Below are positions 52,168 to 61,866 of a DNA stretch of 64,000 bases, in pieces. The notes under the pieces were generated by a model. That model searched no databases, was not told where the DNA came from, and saw nothing but the letters and a program-made list of their open reading frames with translations. How positions within the stretch are numbered: the first letter of the stretch is position 1; the number at the start of each line of letters is the position of its first letter. This DNA comes from Roseibium sediminicola (lineage in GTDB: Bacteria > Pseudomonadota > Alphaproteobacteria > Rhizobiales > Stappiaceae), in assembly GCF_023156505.1 (NCBI RefSeq), contig NZ_JALNMJ010000008.1, positions 1 to 64,000 of the forward strand, given 5' to 3'. The position numbers were made by a program, and so were the translations under genes.

Positions 52168-53022
52168 ATGGCACTTTTGGATGTAGAACAGCCCGGTTCG
52201 GCACCCGCCACGGATACGGCGGAAACGATCCTGTCGGTGAACAATATCGAGGTCATTTACGACCACGTGATCCTGGTCCTGAAGGGCGTGTCGCTGACCG
52301 TGCCCAAGGGCGGCATTGTGGCCCTTTTGGGCGCGAATGGCGCCGGCAAGACCACGACGCTGAAGGCGGTCTCCAATCTGCTGGGGGCAGAGCGCGGCGA
52401 AGTCACCAAGGGCAAGATCCTGTTCGACAACGAGGAAGTTCAGGCACTGTCGCCGAACGACCTCGTGCGGCGCGGCTGCATCCAGGTGATGGAGGGCCGG
52501 CACTGTTTCGGCCATCTGTCGATCGAAGAGAATTTGCTGACCGGCGCCTATACCCGCAAGGACGGGCATGGCGCGGTCAAGGCCGACCTTGAGATGGTCT
52601 ATGAATATTTCCCGCGCCTGCGCGAGCGGCGCCAGAGCCAGGCGGGCTACACGTCGGGCGGCGAGCAGCAGATGTGCGCGATCGGCCGCGCCCTGATGAG
52701 CCGGCCGAAGATGATCCTCCTGGACGAACCAAGCATGGGGCTCGCGCCGCAGCTGGTGGAAGAGATCTTCGAGATCGTGCGCCAGCTCAATCAGAACGAG
52801 GGTGTGTCCTTCCTGCTGGCGGAGCAGAACACCAACGTGGCGCTGAAATACGCCACCTATGGCTACATTCTTGAATCCGGGCGCATCGTGCTCGATGGCG
52901 ACGCCAAGGCGCTGCGTGAAAACGAGGACGTCAAGGAATTCTACCTGGGCGTCGGCGGCGAGGGCCGCCGCTCGTTCCGGAACGTGAAACACTACAAACG
53001 AAGGAAGCGCTGGCTGGCCTGA
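52168..53022 (+). CDS. livF: Branched-chain-type ABC transporter ATPase (LivF-like)
   Basis: A 284-residue ATPase: Walker A GANGAGKTTTLKAVSNL, signature YTSGGEQQMCAIGRALM, Walker B MILLDEPSMGLAPQLVEEIFEIV and switch region LLAEQNTNVALKYATYGYILESG, the last typical of LivF. It carries a ~20-residue N-terminal lead and a C-terminal basic tail, so it is somewhat longer than common LivF (~235). AGGAGAGGACGGA precedes the ATG. Confidence 0.92.
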   Translation: MALLDVEQPGSAPATDTAETILSVNNIEVIYDHVILVLKGVSLTVPKGGIVALLGANGAGKTTTLKAVSNLLGAERGEVTKGKILFDNEEVQALSPNDLVRRGCIQVMEGRHCFGHLSIEENLLTGAYTRKDGHGAVKADLEMVYEYFPRLRERRQSQAGYTSGGEQQMCAIGRALMSRPKMILLDEPSMGLAPQLVEEIFEIVRQLNQNEGVSFLLAEQNTNVALKYATYGYILESGRIVLDGDAKALRENEDVKEFYLGVGGEGRRSFRNVKHYKRRKRWLA

Positions 53023-53062
53023 CCGGGGTCTAACCCCAAGGCCTCATAACGCGGAGACGACC

Positions 53063-54301
53063 ATGAGCGACACGCAGTTTGACGCGCGCGAGCGGCAGGA
53101 CCCCGCTCAGCGCGAACAGGATCTTTTTGCCAAATTGCCCGGCCTGATCGCCCATGCGGTCGAAAGGGCACCGGGCTGGGCGGCGCATTTTGAAGGGCAG
53201 GATCCCGGCGCGATCACGAGCCGGCAGGCTCTGGCGGGGATGCCTCTGTTGAGAAAATCCGACCTGATGGAAAAGCAGCGGGCCCACCCGCCTTTTGGCG
53301 GCTTTCTGGCCGGCGAATTGACGGGCGCAGCGCGGGTGTTCATGTCGCCCGGCCCGATCTGGGAGCCGCAGGCGCCGGGGCTCGATCCCTGGAATGGCGC
53401 GCGCAGCCTGTTCGCCGCGGGCCTGCGCAAGGGCGATATCGTCCTCAACGCCTTTTCCTATCATCTGACGCCGGGCGGGTTCATTCTGGATCAGGGCGCG
53501 ATCGCGCTCGGCTGCACCGTGTTTCCGGCGGGCGTCGGCAACACCGACACCCAGGTGGAAGCGATCGAGGTGCTGAAGCCGACCGCCTTTGTCGGCACGC
53601 CCGACTATCTCAAGGTCCTCCTGGACCGCGGCCGGGAACAGGGGAAAGATGTTTCCTCCATCAAGAAAGCCCTTGTTTCCGGCGGCGCTCTTTTCCCGTC
53701 GCTCAGGCAGGAATATGAGGACCAGGGCATCACCGTCGGCCAGTGCTATGCGACCGCCGATCTCGGCGTCATCGCCTATGAGACCGAGGCCCGCGAAGGC
53801 ATGGTGGTCAACGAGGACTATATCGTAGAGATCGTGCGGCCGGGTACCGGCGAACCGGTGGCCGAAGGCGAGGTCGGCGAGCTGGTGGTCACCAATTTCA
53901 ACAGCCTCTATCCGTTGATCCGCTTTGCCACCGGCGATCTCTCCAGGATCGTTCCGGGCCAATCGGCCTGCGGGCGCACCAACATGCGCCTTGCCGGCTG
54001 GATGGGCCGGGCCGACCAACGCACCAAGGTCAAGGGCATGTTCGTCGATCCGGCGCAGATCGCCCAGATCGTGGCAGCGCATCCGGAAGTCAAAAAGGCC
54101 CGTCTCGCGGTCAGCCGCCAGGGCGAAGCCGATGCGATGACGCTGACCGTGGAAACCGAGGCTCTCGGCAACGGCCTCTCCGACCGGGTTGCGGAAACCC
54201 TGCGCGAGGTGACCCGGCTGAAGGGGGATGTGCAGCTGGTCCCGCCGGGAGGGCTGCCCAATGACGGCAAGGTCATTTCGGACGAGCGGGAATACGGTTG
54301 A
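53063..54301 (+). CDS. PaaK-like (phenylacetate-CoA ligase family) CoA ligase
   Basis: A 412-residue ANL enzyme of the phenylacetate-CoA ligase branch: VLNAFSYHLTPGGFILDQGAIALGCTVFPAGVGNTDTQ, PTAFVGTPDYLKVLL, ALVSGGALFPSLRQEYED, GQCYATADLGVIAYE, and C-terminal RADQRTKVKGMFVDPAQIAQIV. It lacks a standard YxSGTTGxPK loop, as PaaK-type enzymes have a divergent phosphate-binding loop. Substrate unknown (aromatic or cyclic acid likely). It is last in the synthetase-LivGHMKF operon. Confidence 0.82.
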   Translation: MSDTQFDARERQDPAQREQDLFAKLPGLIAHAVERAPGWAAHFEGQDPGAITSRQALAGMPLLRKSDLMEKQRAHPPFGGFLAGELTGAARVFMSPGPIWEPQAPGLDPWNGARSLFAAGLRKGDIVLNAFSYHLTPGGFILDQGAIALGCTVFPAGVGNTDTQVEAIEVLKPTAFVGTPDYLKVLLDRGREQGKDVSSIKKALVSGGALFPSLRQEYEDQGITVGQCYATADLGVIAYETEAREGMVVNEDYIVEIVRPGTGEPVAEGEVGELVVTNFNSLYPLIRFATGDLSRIVPGQSACGRTNMRLAGWMGRADQRTKVKGMFVDPAQIAQIVAAHPEVKKARLAVSRQGEADAMTLTVETEALGNGLSDRVAETLREVTRLKGDVQLVPPGGLPNDGKVISDEREYG

Positions 54302-54548
54302 GCATGCTCTGACCTCCTCTTGAGGCGTCGTGTAAGCGGCGCCTCGAAGCATGAGCCACGTGCCGAGCCCCCCTCGAGACGCGAGTAAGTTGGCCTCCCC
54401 CCTGGCTGAGGTCTTGTTTGGCATCTGCTGGTTCCAACATGATCCAGCACGATTGAGGCGCGTATGACAATTGCCGCATTGGCCAGCGGCTCCGCATGGC
54501 CTATGTAAGGCGGAAGTCAAGAAACGCGCTCAAGGAATTGCCCAGCAC

Positions 54549-55628
54549 ATGACCGTTCAACCGTCCACCCCCGTGACCGCGACCCAGGAAGCCGATTTCC
54601 GGAAACTGCAGCTGCCGAGCGACCATCCGTCGGTCAAAGCCGGCAAGGTGGGGGTTCTGCTGGTCAATCTGGGCACGCCGGACGCGACGGATTACTGGCC
54701 GATGCGCCGGTATCTGCGCGAGTTCCTGTCCGACAAGCGCGTGATCGAGTGGCCGCGGGCGATCTGGTATCCGATCCTTTACGGTATTGTGCTGATGACC
54801 CGTCCGGGCAAGTCCGGCAAGGCCTACGACGAAATCTGGAACCACGAGAAAAACGAGTCGCCGCTCAGGACCATTACGCGCAGCCAGTCGGACAAGCTCG
54901 CTGAGATGATGGGCGACAGCGACGGCAAGCTGATGGTCGACTGGGCGATGCGCTACGGCCAGCCGTCGATCCCGGACAAGCTCAAGACCCTGAAAGAAGC
55001 GGGTTGCGACCGCATTCTGGTGTTCCCGCTCTACCCGCAATATGCGGCATCGACAACGGCGACGGTGAACGATGTCGTCTGCAGGACGCTGCTCAAGATG
55101 CGCTGGCAGCCGGCGATCCGCACGGTGCCGCCCTATCACGACGATCCGGTCTATGTGACCGCGCTGGCGAAATCCGTCGAGCAGCATCTGGCCACGCTCG
55201 ATTTCGAGCCGGATGTGGTGCTGACTTCCTATCACGGCATTCCGCAATCCTATTTCCGCCGCGGAGACCCCTATCACTGCCACTGCATGAAGACGACACG
55301 GCTGATGCGGGATGTGCTGGGCTGGAGCAAGGAGAAGCTCCGGGTGACGTTCCAGTCCCGTTTCGGTCCGGAGGAATGGTTGCAACCCTATACGGACAAG
55401 ACCGTGGAACAACTCGCCAGGGACGGCGTCAAGAATGTCGCGGTGATGAACCCGGGCTTTGTCGCAGATTGCCTGGAGACGCTGGAGGAAATCGCCGGTG
55501 AGGCGGCCGAGATCTTCGAGGAACATGGCGGCGAGAATTTCAGCCACATTCCTTGCCTCAACGACAGCGATCTGGGCATGGAGGTCATTGCCCATGTGGT
55601 CCGGCGGGAGCTTGGCGGCTGGGTCTGA
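54549..55628 (+). CDS. hemH: Ferrochelatase
   Basis: A 359-residue enzyme inserting Fe(II) into protoporphyrin IX. Family features are KVGVLLVNLGTPDATDYWPMRRYLREFLSD, FPLYPQYAASTT, TSYHGIPQSYFRRGDPYHCHC (conserved His and Cys), TFQSRFGPEEWLQPYTDKT and VMNPGFVADCLETLEEI. The ATG at 54549 has AAGGA 13 bases upstream; a longer frame to 54471 lacks homology. Separate transcription from the upstream operon is likely, since 247 bases intervene and hold a GAGGCG...CGCCTC hairpin near 54322 without a T-tract. Confidence 0.93.
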   Translation: MTVQPSTPVTATQEADFRKLQLPSDHPSVKAGKVGVLLVNLGTPDATDYWPMRRYLREFLSDKRVIEWPRAIWYPILYGIVLMTRPGKSGKAYDEIWNHEKNESPLRTITRSQSDKLAEMMGDSDGKLMVDWAMRYGQPSIPDKLKTLKEAGCDRILVFPLYPQYAASTTATVNDVVCRTLLKMRWQPAIRTVPPYHDDPVYVTALAKSVEQHLATLDFEPDVVLTSYHGIPQSYFRRGDPYHCHCMKTTRLMRDVLGWSKEKLRVTFQSRFGPEEWLQPYTDKTVEQLARDGVKNVAVMNPGFVADCLETLEEIAGEAAEIFEEHGGENFSHIPCLNDSDLGMEVIAHVVRRELGGWV

Positions 55629-55833
55629 GACACGGCTTCCCGCGTTTCCACCTCGTAAATTCCGACAATAATTCCTATATCAATAGGGCCGTTTCAGACT
55701 GAGTCCGTGGCTGATTTGGGTCACAGGCAGTGCTGCGGTGTGTGTATTTACATTCCCGGTCAATTGCGCTGGAACGGGGCCACAATTCAGAGCATAGTGG
55801 CCGCTCGATTCAAAAGAATTACGGGAGACGTTC

Positions 55834-56823
55834 ATGCCTATAGCGGGATTGGATATTGTCCTGATCGGCCTTGTGGTGCTGGTCATCCTGATCTTCTTCG
55901 CCGGGGTGAAGACCGTCCCGCAAGGGTACAATTACACGATCGAGCGGTTCGGCAAGTACCGCAAGACCCTGACGCCGGGCCTCAATTTCATCATTCCCTT
56001 CATCGACCGCGTTGGCCACAAGCTGAACATGATGGAGCAGGTGCTCGACGTTCCGACCCAGGAAGTGATCACCCGCGACAACGCCACCGTCAGTGCCGAC
56101 GGTGTGACCTTCTACCAGGTGCTGGATGCGGCGCGGGCGGCCTATGAGGTGCTCGGCCTGCAGAACGCGATCCTGAACCTCACCATGACCAATATCCGCT
56201 CGGTGATGGGCTCGATGGACCTCGACAATCTCCTGTCCAACCGCGACGAGATAAACGCCAAGATCCTGCGTGTGGTCGACGCGGCAGCCGAGCCCTGGGG
56301 CATCAAGATCACCCGCATCGAGATCAAGGACATCAATCCGCCCCGGGATCTGGTTGACGCCATGGCGCGGCAGATGAAGGCGGAACGCGAGAAGCGCGCC
56401 TATATTCTGGAAGCGGAAGGCAAGCGTCAGTCGGAAATCCTGAAGGCCGAAGGCGAAAAGCAGTCGCTCATCCTGGAAGCCGAAGGCCGGCGAGAATCCG
56501 CTTTCCGGGACGCAGAGGCGCGCGAGCGCGAGGCGGAAGCCGAAGCCAAGGCGACCCAGATGGTCAGTGACGCCATCGCCGCCGGCAACGTTCAGGCGAT
56601 CAACTATTTCGTCGCCAACAAATATGTCGAGGCCTTCAAGGAACTGGCAAACTCGCGCAATCAGAAAACCCTGATCCTGCCGATGGAAGCCACCTCGCTG
56701 CTTGGCGCGCTTTCGGGCATTGGCGAGATCGCCAAGGAAGCCTTCGGCGATGACAAGGGCGGTTCACGGACATCTTCCGGCATTCCGAACACCGGTCCGG
56801 GCGAGGGAGGGCCTGAACGGTGA
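55834..56823 (+). CDS. SPFH/Band 7 stomatin-like membrane protein (QmcA type)
   Basis: A 329-residue protein: one N-terminal transmembrane helix (about 6-24), SPFH domain ([52 protein letters not shown]), and a long charged helical tail ([28 protein letters not shown], repeated EAEG units) that forms oligomeric cages. A Gly/Ser/Pro tail ends it. GGGAG precedes the ATG. The nfeD-like gene overlaps its stop, the standard pair for membrane quality control. Confidence 0.92.
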   Translation: MPIAGLDIVLIGLVVLVILIFFAGVKTVPQGYNYTIERFGKYRKTLTPGLNFIIPFIDRVGHKLNMMEQVLDVPTQEVITRDNATVSADGVTFYQVLDAARAAYEVLGLQNAILNLTMTNIRSVMGSMDLDNLLSNRDEINAKILRVVDAAAEPWGIKITRIEIKDINPPRDLVDAMARQMKAEREKRAYILEAEGKRQSEILKAEGEKQSLILEAEGRRESAFRDAEAREREAEAEAKATQMVSDAIAAGNVQAINYFVANKYVEAFKELANSRNQKTLILPMEATSLLGALSGIGEIAKEAFGDDKGGSRTSSGIPNTGPGEGGPER

Positions 56824-57275
56824 GCCTGATTGAAAGCACGATTGAGGCGCTCGGGCCCTGGAGCTGGTTTGTTCTCGGGCTCATTCTCCTGGGGCTGGAG
56901 ATCCTGGCACCTGGAACCATCTTTCTGTGGTTCGGCCTGTCCGCGTTGGTGGTCGGCCTTGTCTCGCTGGTCTTCGATTTTGCCTGGCAGATCGATGTCA
57001 GCCTGTTTCTGGTGCTGTCGCTGGCCAGTCTGCTGATTGGCCGCCGCCTGATGCAGCGCCTGGCGTCCGAAAAAGGCGATCCGGGTCTCAATCAACGCGG
57101 TAGCCGATATGTCGGCCGTGAATTCACGCTCGCCGCCCCGCTCAGCGAAGGCGCAGGAAATCTCTCGATCGATGACACGATCTGGCGCATCACCGGCCCG
57201 GACCTCCCCGCTGGCACCAAGGTGCGGGTGGAGTCCATTGACGGTGCGCGGCTGGTGGTCAGAGCGGCTGAGTGA
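56820..57275 (+). CDS. NfeD-family membrane protein (short form)
   Basis: A 151-residue protein: two to three transmembrane helices (about 12-70: [31 protein letters not shown], then [12 protein letters not shown]) and a C-terminal OB-like domain ([47 protein letters not shown]). The start is GTG at 56820, overlapping the SPFH stop by 4 bases (GTGA). The serine-protease domain of long NfeD proteins is absent. It pairs with the SPFH protein. Confidence 0.9.
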   Translation: MSLIESTIEALGPWSWFVLGLILLGLEILAPGTIFLWFGLSALVVGLVSLVFDFAWQIDVSLFLVLSLASLLIGRRLMQRLASEKGDPGLNQRGSRYVGREFTLAAPLSEGAGNLSIDDTIWRITGPDLPAGTKVRVESIDGARLVVRAAE

Positions 57276-57285
57276 GGCTCCACAT

Positions 57286-58140
57286 CTAGGGCTTGTGGCC
57301 CAAGGGCAGCGGAGGCGCCTCGGCCTTGAGCAGGATACCGACGCGGCGGTTGGCGGCCAGATAGGGGTCGTTCGGAAACAGCGGCTCGGTGTCCGCCTTG
57401 CCGACAACGGCAAAGATCTGGTCGTCCGGCACACCATATTCGGCGAGGATCTGCCGAGCGATGTTGGCCCGCTCGCTTGACAGGTCCCAGCCGGTGTAGT
57501 CGGGATTGGCAGACAGCTGGCCCGCGGTTGTGTGGCCGGTGATCTCGATGCGGTTGGGCATCTGTGCGAGCACAGGTGCCATCTTGGCGATCAGGCGGCG
57601 CGTTGTTTCATAAGGATATTTTGATCCTTCCCGAAACATCGACCGGCCATCCTGGTCGACCAGCATGATGTTGAGACCCTCGTCGTTCTCCTCCAGGATG
57701 ATGTTGCTTGAGATCTCGGTGATTTCCGGCATCTCCTGCCAGGCCTGACGCAGGGACGCCGCGGCGGTCGCAAACTGGCGCGGCTTTTCAATGTCGGCTT
57801 CCAGCGTGTCATGGGTGTTGGCTTCCGGCCCCTGTTTGCGCCGCTTCTCATGGCGCTCCTGGGAAAAATCGGAATCCATTTCCTGCTCGACCTGGCTGAT
57901 ATCCTTCATGTAGTCGCGGATCGGAATGCCCTCGACTTCGATGATGCCGGTCTTGCGGGACGTGTCCTTGACGCCGAAGGCCTCGCGCATGGAACCGGCG
58001 ACCACCTGCAGCTTTTCCTTGTCCTGGATGGAGAAGGAGATGATCAGAACGAAGAAACACACGAGCAGGGACATCAGGTCGGCAAACGTCACCAGCCAGT
58101 CCGGGGCGCCGCCGCCTTGCGCTTTTTGTTTCTTGGCCAT
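57286..58140 (-). CDS. Flagellar stator protein MotB/PomB-like (OmpA domain)
   Basis: A 284-residue stator subunit: one transmembrane helix (about 18-40: WLVTFADLMSLLVCFFVLIISF) with the ion-binding Asp in TFADLM, a linker of ~100 residues and an OmpA-like peptidoglycan-binding domain (about 150-275: EITGHTTAG; DLSSERANIARQILAEYGV; AANRRVGILL). It is 31 bases downstream of the MotA/PomA-like gene and completes the ion channel that drives flagellar rotation. Confidence 0.88.
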   Translation of the reverse strand: MAKKQKAQGGGAPDWLVTFADLMSLLVCFFVLIISFSIQDKEKLQVVAGSMREAFGVKDTSRKTGIIEVEGIPIRDYMKDISQVEQEMDSDFSQERHEKRRKQGPEANTHDTLEADIEKPRQFATAAASLRQAWQEMPEITEISSNIILEENDEGLNIMLVDQDGRSMFREGSKYPYETTRRLIAKMAPVLAQMPNRIEITGHTTAGQLSANPDYTGWDLSSERANIARQILAEYGVPDDQIFAVVGKADTEPLFPNDPYLAANRRVGILLKAEAPPLPLGHKP

Positions 58141-58171
58141 GACATTCGTCCGCTTTGTTTAATTCTACTCG

Positions 58172-58939
58172 TTAGGCCGCGTCGGCCAGCTCAGCGCGCA
58201 TTTTTTCCGGCAGATAGGCGATCAGCATTTCCTTGATCAGGGCCGGGCTCTTGGATTCGCGGATCTGGCAAATGCCGTCGATGATCAGGGTCTGGTTGAG
58301 ATCGTCGACATCGAACTTGGCGTCCAGCTTGTCCACCAACGGCAGACACAGGATGTTTGACACCAGTGCGCCGTAAAGGGTCGTCAGCAGGGCGACAGCC
58401 ATGGACGGACCGATGGCGGCCGGGTCATCCATGTTGGCGAGCATCTGCACCAGACCGACCAGCGTCCCGATCATACCGAAGGCCGGAGCGGAATCACCCA
58501 GAGCCTTGAAGACGCGTCTCCCTTCCGACAGGCGCGACAGTTGCAGATCGCGCTCGCGCTCCATGGATTCCTTGATGAACTCCAGTTCGTAGCCGTCGGC
58601 GATGTATTGAACGCCCTTGGCGAGGTTCGGATCGGAGACATCGACATTCTCCAGGCCCAGAGGGCCGGACTTACGCACGATCTCACCCAGGTTGGTGATT
58701 TCCGAAATCAGGTCGCGCGGATTGGCGCCCTTGCCCGAGAGCGCGACCTTGAAGCCCGTGATAAAGGCGGTGATCATGTCGGAGAGCTGAAACCGGATAA
58801 GGGTGGCGGCGAGACCACCACCGAACACGATCAGAATCGACGGAATGTCGACAAACTGACCGAAGCTGCCGCCCAGAAAAATAGCGGTGATCACAACGCC
58901 GAATGCGCCGATGATGCCGATTAATGTCGCCAGATCCAT
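58172..58939 (-). CDS. Flagellar stator protein MotA/PomA-like
   Basis: A 255-residue four-helix membrane protein: MDLATLIGIIGAFGVVITAIFLGGS, SILIVFGGGLAATLIRF, then the long cytosolic loop with ANPRDLISEITNLGEIVRKSGPLGLENV, and APAFGMIGTLVGLVQML / ALLTTLYGALVSNILCLPLVDKLDAK. It is of the PomA-like branch by size and sequence, which often uses Na+; the ion is inferred. The start ATG at 58939 is favoured over GTG at 58948. Confidence 0.88.
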   Translation of the reverse strand: MDLATLIGIIGAFGVVITAIFLGGSFGQFVDIPSILIVFGGGLAATLIRFQLSDMITAFITGFKVALSGKGANPRDLISEITNLGEIVRKSGPLGLENVDVSDPNLAKGVQYIADGYELEFIKESMERERDLQLSRLSEGRRVFKALGDSAPAFGMIGTLVGLVQMLANMDDPAAIGPSMAVALLTTLYGALVSNILCLPLVDKLDAKFDVDDLNQTLIIDGICQIRESKSPALIKEMLIAYLPEKMRAELADAA

Positions 58940-59102
58940 TCTGTACACGCACCAAGGTCTGTGGCCATCGGGCCAAGGAAACTTTGGTGCAGTGTAAGAG
59001 GCTTATGGCTAATCAAATCCTAATGCCGGTTGGGTTCGGCGCCGGAAAGTAACGAATTTTCCTGTCGTGACGCAAAAGTGAGCGCATTTGGGAGCGCGAA
59101 TC

Positions 59103-60071
59103 TCAGGCCGCGCCGATCCGCAACAGGTCGTGGAGATGGACGATGCCGACCGGGCGGCCATCCTCGATGACGAAGACCGAGGTGATCGACAGGCTGTTGA
59201 CCAGTTCCAGGACGGATGCCGACAGCGTGTCCGGTGTAACGGTTTTCGGGGACCTGGTCATAATCTCGCCAGCGGTTTTGTCGAGAAGATTGGAGGACAC
59301 ATGGCGGCGCAAGTCACCGTCGGTGATGATGCCGATCAGCTGGTGCAACTCGTCGGTCACGCCGAGGACGCCGAAGCCGCGCTGGGTCATCAGCACGATG
59401 CCCTCGCTCATTGACGTGTTGGCGGAAACCAGCGGCATGCGCTCGCCGGAATGCATGATGTCCTTGGCGGATTTGAGGCTGGCTCCGAGACGTCCGCCCG
59501 GGTGGAACACCCGGAAGTCCTGGGCGGTAAAACCACGGCCTTCCAGAAGGGCAACCGCGAGGGCATCGCCGATGGCCAGCTGGATCAGGGCGGAGGTGGT
59601 CGGTGCAAGCCCATGCGGGCAGGCTTCGGCAACACTGGGCAGCTTCATCACGATGTCGGCAGCCCGGCCAAGCGTGCTGTCCTTGCGGGACGTGATCGCG
59701 ACAAGCGGCACCTTGAAACGGCGCGTATAACTGACGATCCCGGCAAGCTCCTGCGTCTCTCCGGACCAGGACAGAGCGAGCACGACGTCATTTTCGGTGA
59801 TCATGCCCAGATCGCCGTGGCTTGCCTCGCTGGCATGCACAAAAAAGGCGGGGGTTCCAGTGGACGCCAGGCTGGCGGCGATCTTGGTGCCGATATGGCC
59901 GCTCTTGCCGATCCCGGTCACAATCACACGGCCCGGGCTCTTCTGAATAAGCTCACAGGTCTGCTGAAACGGAGCAGCGAGCCCGTTTTTCAAGGCAGCG
60001 CGCACAGCGCTCAGACCGGCAATCTCTGTCTCGAGCGTGCGTTCGGCGGATACAAGACATTGAGATGTCAT
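59103..60071 (-). CDS. kdsD: Arabinose-5-phosphate isomerase (KdsD/KpsF type)
   Basis: A 322-residue SIS-CBS enzyme converting ribulose-5-phosphate to arabinose-5-phosphate for Kdo synthesis. SIS domain (about 25-180: GRVIVTGIGKSGHIGTKIAASLASTGTPAFFVHASEASHGDLGMI; LALSWSGETQEL; HGLAPTTS) then two CBS motifs (about 200-320). The ATG at 60071 has GAGGA 9 bases upstream and gives a family-typical start; the frame to 60116 has no ribosome site. Nearest neighbours are unrelated; the divergent outer-membrane protein gene shares the upstream region. Confidence 0.9.
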   Translation of the reverse strand: MTSQCLVSAERTLETEIAGLSAVRAALKNGLAAPFQQTCELIQKSPGRVIVTGIGKSGHIGTKIAASLASTGTPAFFVHASEASHGDLGMITENDVVLALSWSGETQELAGIVSYTRRFKVPLVAITSRKDSTLGRAADIVMKLPSVAEACPHGLAPTTSALIQLAIGDALAVALLEGRGFTAQDFRVFHPGGRLGASLKSAKDIMHSGERMPLVSANTSMSEGIVLMTQRGFGVLGVTDELHQLIGIITDGDLRRHVSSNLLDKTAGEIMTRSPKTVTPDTLSASVLELVNSLSITSVFVIEDGRPVGIVHLHDLLRIGAA

Positions 60072-60320
60072 GTCGAATTCGTCCTCGGTGGACAAGTCGG
60101 TAGGAGAGATTGCCATGGATTTAAAACTTTATTGTTCTTGATGGATCAGCTCTAGGCTAGACGGTCACCCGGATCAAGGACCCGTGATTGATTAAATCGA
60201 TTAGAACGCCTGACTTTATATAACACCGTGTAACCTATCAATTTGCGAAAAAGAAACGAAGCATTAACCAAGCTTGGTCAATTTGAAAGGGAACAAGACG
60301 TCGACTGGTTCCGGACTTTC

Positions 60321-61790
60321 ATGCTTCGCCTTCTACCCCTGTTGTTGAGTTTTGCCGTGTTGCAGACCGTTCCCGCGGCTGCGCAAACGGCTCTGGGCGA
60401 TTTGCGCGGCAGCAGCGATCCCGGATCTGTGACGCAGTCCGAGGAAGCGGCCGACGCGGCGGCAACTCCGACCGAAACCAATCCGACCCAAGCCAATGTC
60501 TTCTCCCTGCGCAGCACCCTCAATTCGGCCACCGCGGAAACCGGGTCGACCGGCCTTGGCACGAATGGGCGCGTGACGCCTGTCCGGCCGTTTTCCGACC
60601 GGATCGCCGCCGTTGACAGGGCGGTGCCGCTGGGCAGCAGCGGCATAGACGACAGCGTTTTCGGCGGTGACACGACTTTCGATGCCGCTGAAGGCATCCG
60701 CCTGGGCTCGTTCACGTTCACCCCTCAGGTGACGGTGTCCGGAGGTTACACCGACAACCGGTCGCAATCTTCTACCGGCACATCCGGCGGGCTGTACCGG
60801 ATTTCACCGGATCTGTCGCTGACGTCGGACTGGTCGCGGCATGAACTGGATCTGTCCCTGCGCGGGTCCTACACGGGCTATCCGGGTGACAGCAACGACA
60901 ATGAAGGCACAGTGTTCGCGGCAGGCAGCCTGCGCCTGGACGTAACGGAAGCGACCCGGGTTACAACCACCATCTCCTATTCCTATTCGCAGGAAGACGA
61001 TGGCAGTGCGGAATCCTCCGGCTCCGGTACGGATTACGATCAGGAATTTGCCGCAAGCGTCGCTGGGACGCGCGCGCTCGGCATCGTCGCCGCCACCGCG
61101 ACCGTCGGCGCGGATCGCAATGTCTACACTTCCGACGGCGGCGGTTCGCAGAGCGGCCGCGACAACACGCTCTATTCCGCCGGGCTGCGCCTCGGCGGCA
61201 ACACCGACAGCGTGTTCTCGCCCTTTGTCGAGGGGGCGCTGCTGCTCCGGCGTTACGATCAGACCTGCAGCGACAGCCTGTGCGAAAAACGCGATGCCAA
61301 TGGCTATGAGGTCAAGGGTGGCGTCACCATCGCCTCCGGCCCCAAGGTGACTGGCGAACTCGGCGCGGGTTGGCGGATCGAGGATATCGAGGACAATCGG
61401 CTGGATGCCCTGTCCGGCCTGGTCGTCGATGCCTCATTGGTCTGGTCGCCGAGCCGCCTGACGACTGTCACGGCAGGGCTTGGCACCAGTTTCGAGGCGA
61501 CCGACATTGACGGTGCAAGCGGATCGATTATCTATTCCGGTGACCTGAGGCTGGCCCATGGCTTCAGCGACCGGTTCGTCGCGGAAACGGGACTTGGCTA
61601 CAGCTACAGGACCTATGAAGGCGTGTCGATCGAGGAGCGGACCCTGACCGGTTTCGGCGGTGTCACCTTTGCTCTGACCCAGAACATCGCGGTGACGGCC
61701 GATTACACCCATCGACGCTTCGACAGTTCGCAGGATGGCAGCGATTATACCGAGAACGCGGTTGAAGCCGGGCTCAGATTCCGGCATTAA
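60321..61790 (+). CDS. Outer-membrane beta-barrel protein
   Basis: A 489-residue protein with a signal peptide (MLRLLPLLLSFAVLQTVPAAAQ) and an unstructured Ser/Thr/Ala-rich lead of ~100 residues. A barrel domain follows, with alternating aromatic/hydrophobic strands (SFTFTPQVTVSGGYTDN; LDLSLRGSYTGYP; TTISYSYS; AVEAGLRFRH at the C terminus, as in outer-membrane barrels). It resembles the BBP2-type barrel family associated with exopolysaccharide loci. The start is uncertain: ATG 60321 gives a clean signal peptide, while the TTG at 60243 adds 26 residues. Confidence 0.72.
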   Translation: MLRLLPLLLSFAVLQTVPAAAQTALGDLRGSSDPGSVTQSEEAADAAATPTETNPTQANVFSLRSTLNSATAETGSTGLGTNGRVTPVRPFSDRIAAVDRAVPLGSSGIDDSVFGGDTTFDAAEGIRLGSFTFTPQVTVSGGYTDNRSQSSTGTSGGLYRISPDLSLTSDWSRHELDLSLRGSYTGYPGDSNDNEGTVFAAGSLRLDVTEATRVTTTISYSYSQEDDGSAESSGSGTDYDQEFAASVAGTRALGIVAATATVGADRNVYTSDGGGSQSGRDNTLYSAGLRLGGNTDSVFSPFVEGALLLRRYDQTCSDSLCEKRDANGYEVKGGVTIASGPKVTGELGAGWRIEDIEDNRLDALSGLVVDASLVWSPSRLTTVTAGLGTSFEATDIDGASGSIIYSGDLRLAHGFSDRFVAETGLGYSYRTYEGVSIEERTLTGFGGVTFALTQNIAVTADYTHRRFDSSQDGSDYTENAVEAGLRFRH

Positions 61791-61866
61791 CTTTACGGTA
61801 ACCAAATCAAGACCATTCATGGGCGGGGGCAGAAGAGACACGGACCTGGGCGTCAAGGAGGCCCTG

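Noticed and set aside
49571-52204. Minus-strand frame of 877 codons over livM and livK
   Set aside because: Shadow of two well-supported genes; no domain recognised in it.
54302-54548. GAGGCG...CGCCTC hairpin after the PaaK-like gene as a terminator
   Set aside because: The stem is short and bulged and no T-tract follows, so it is not called a terminator.
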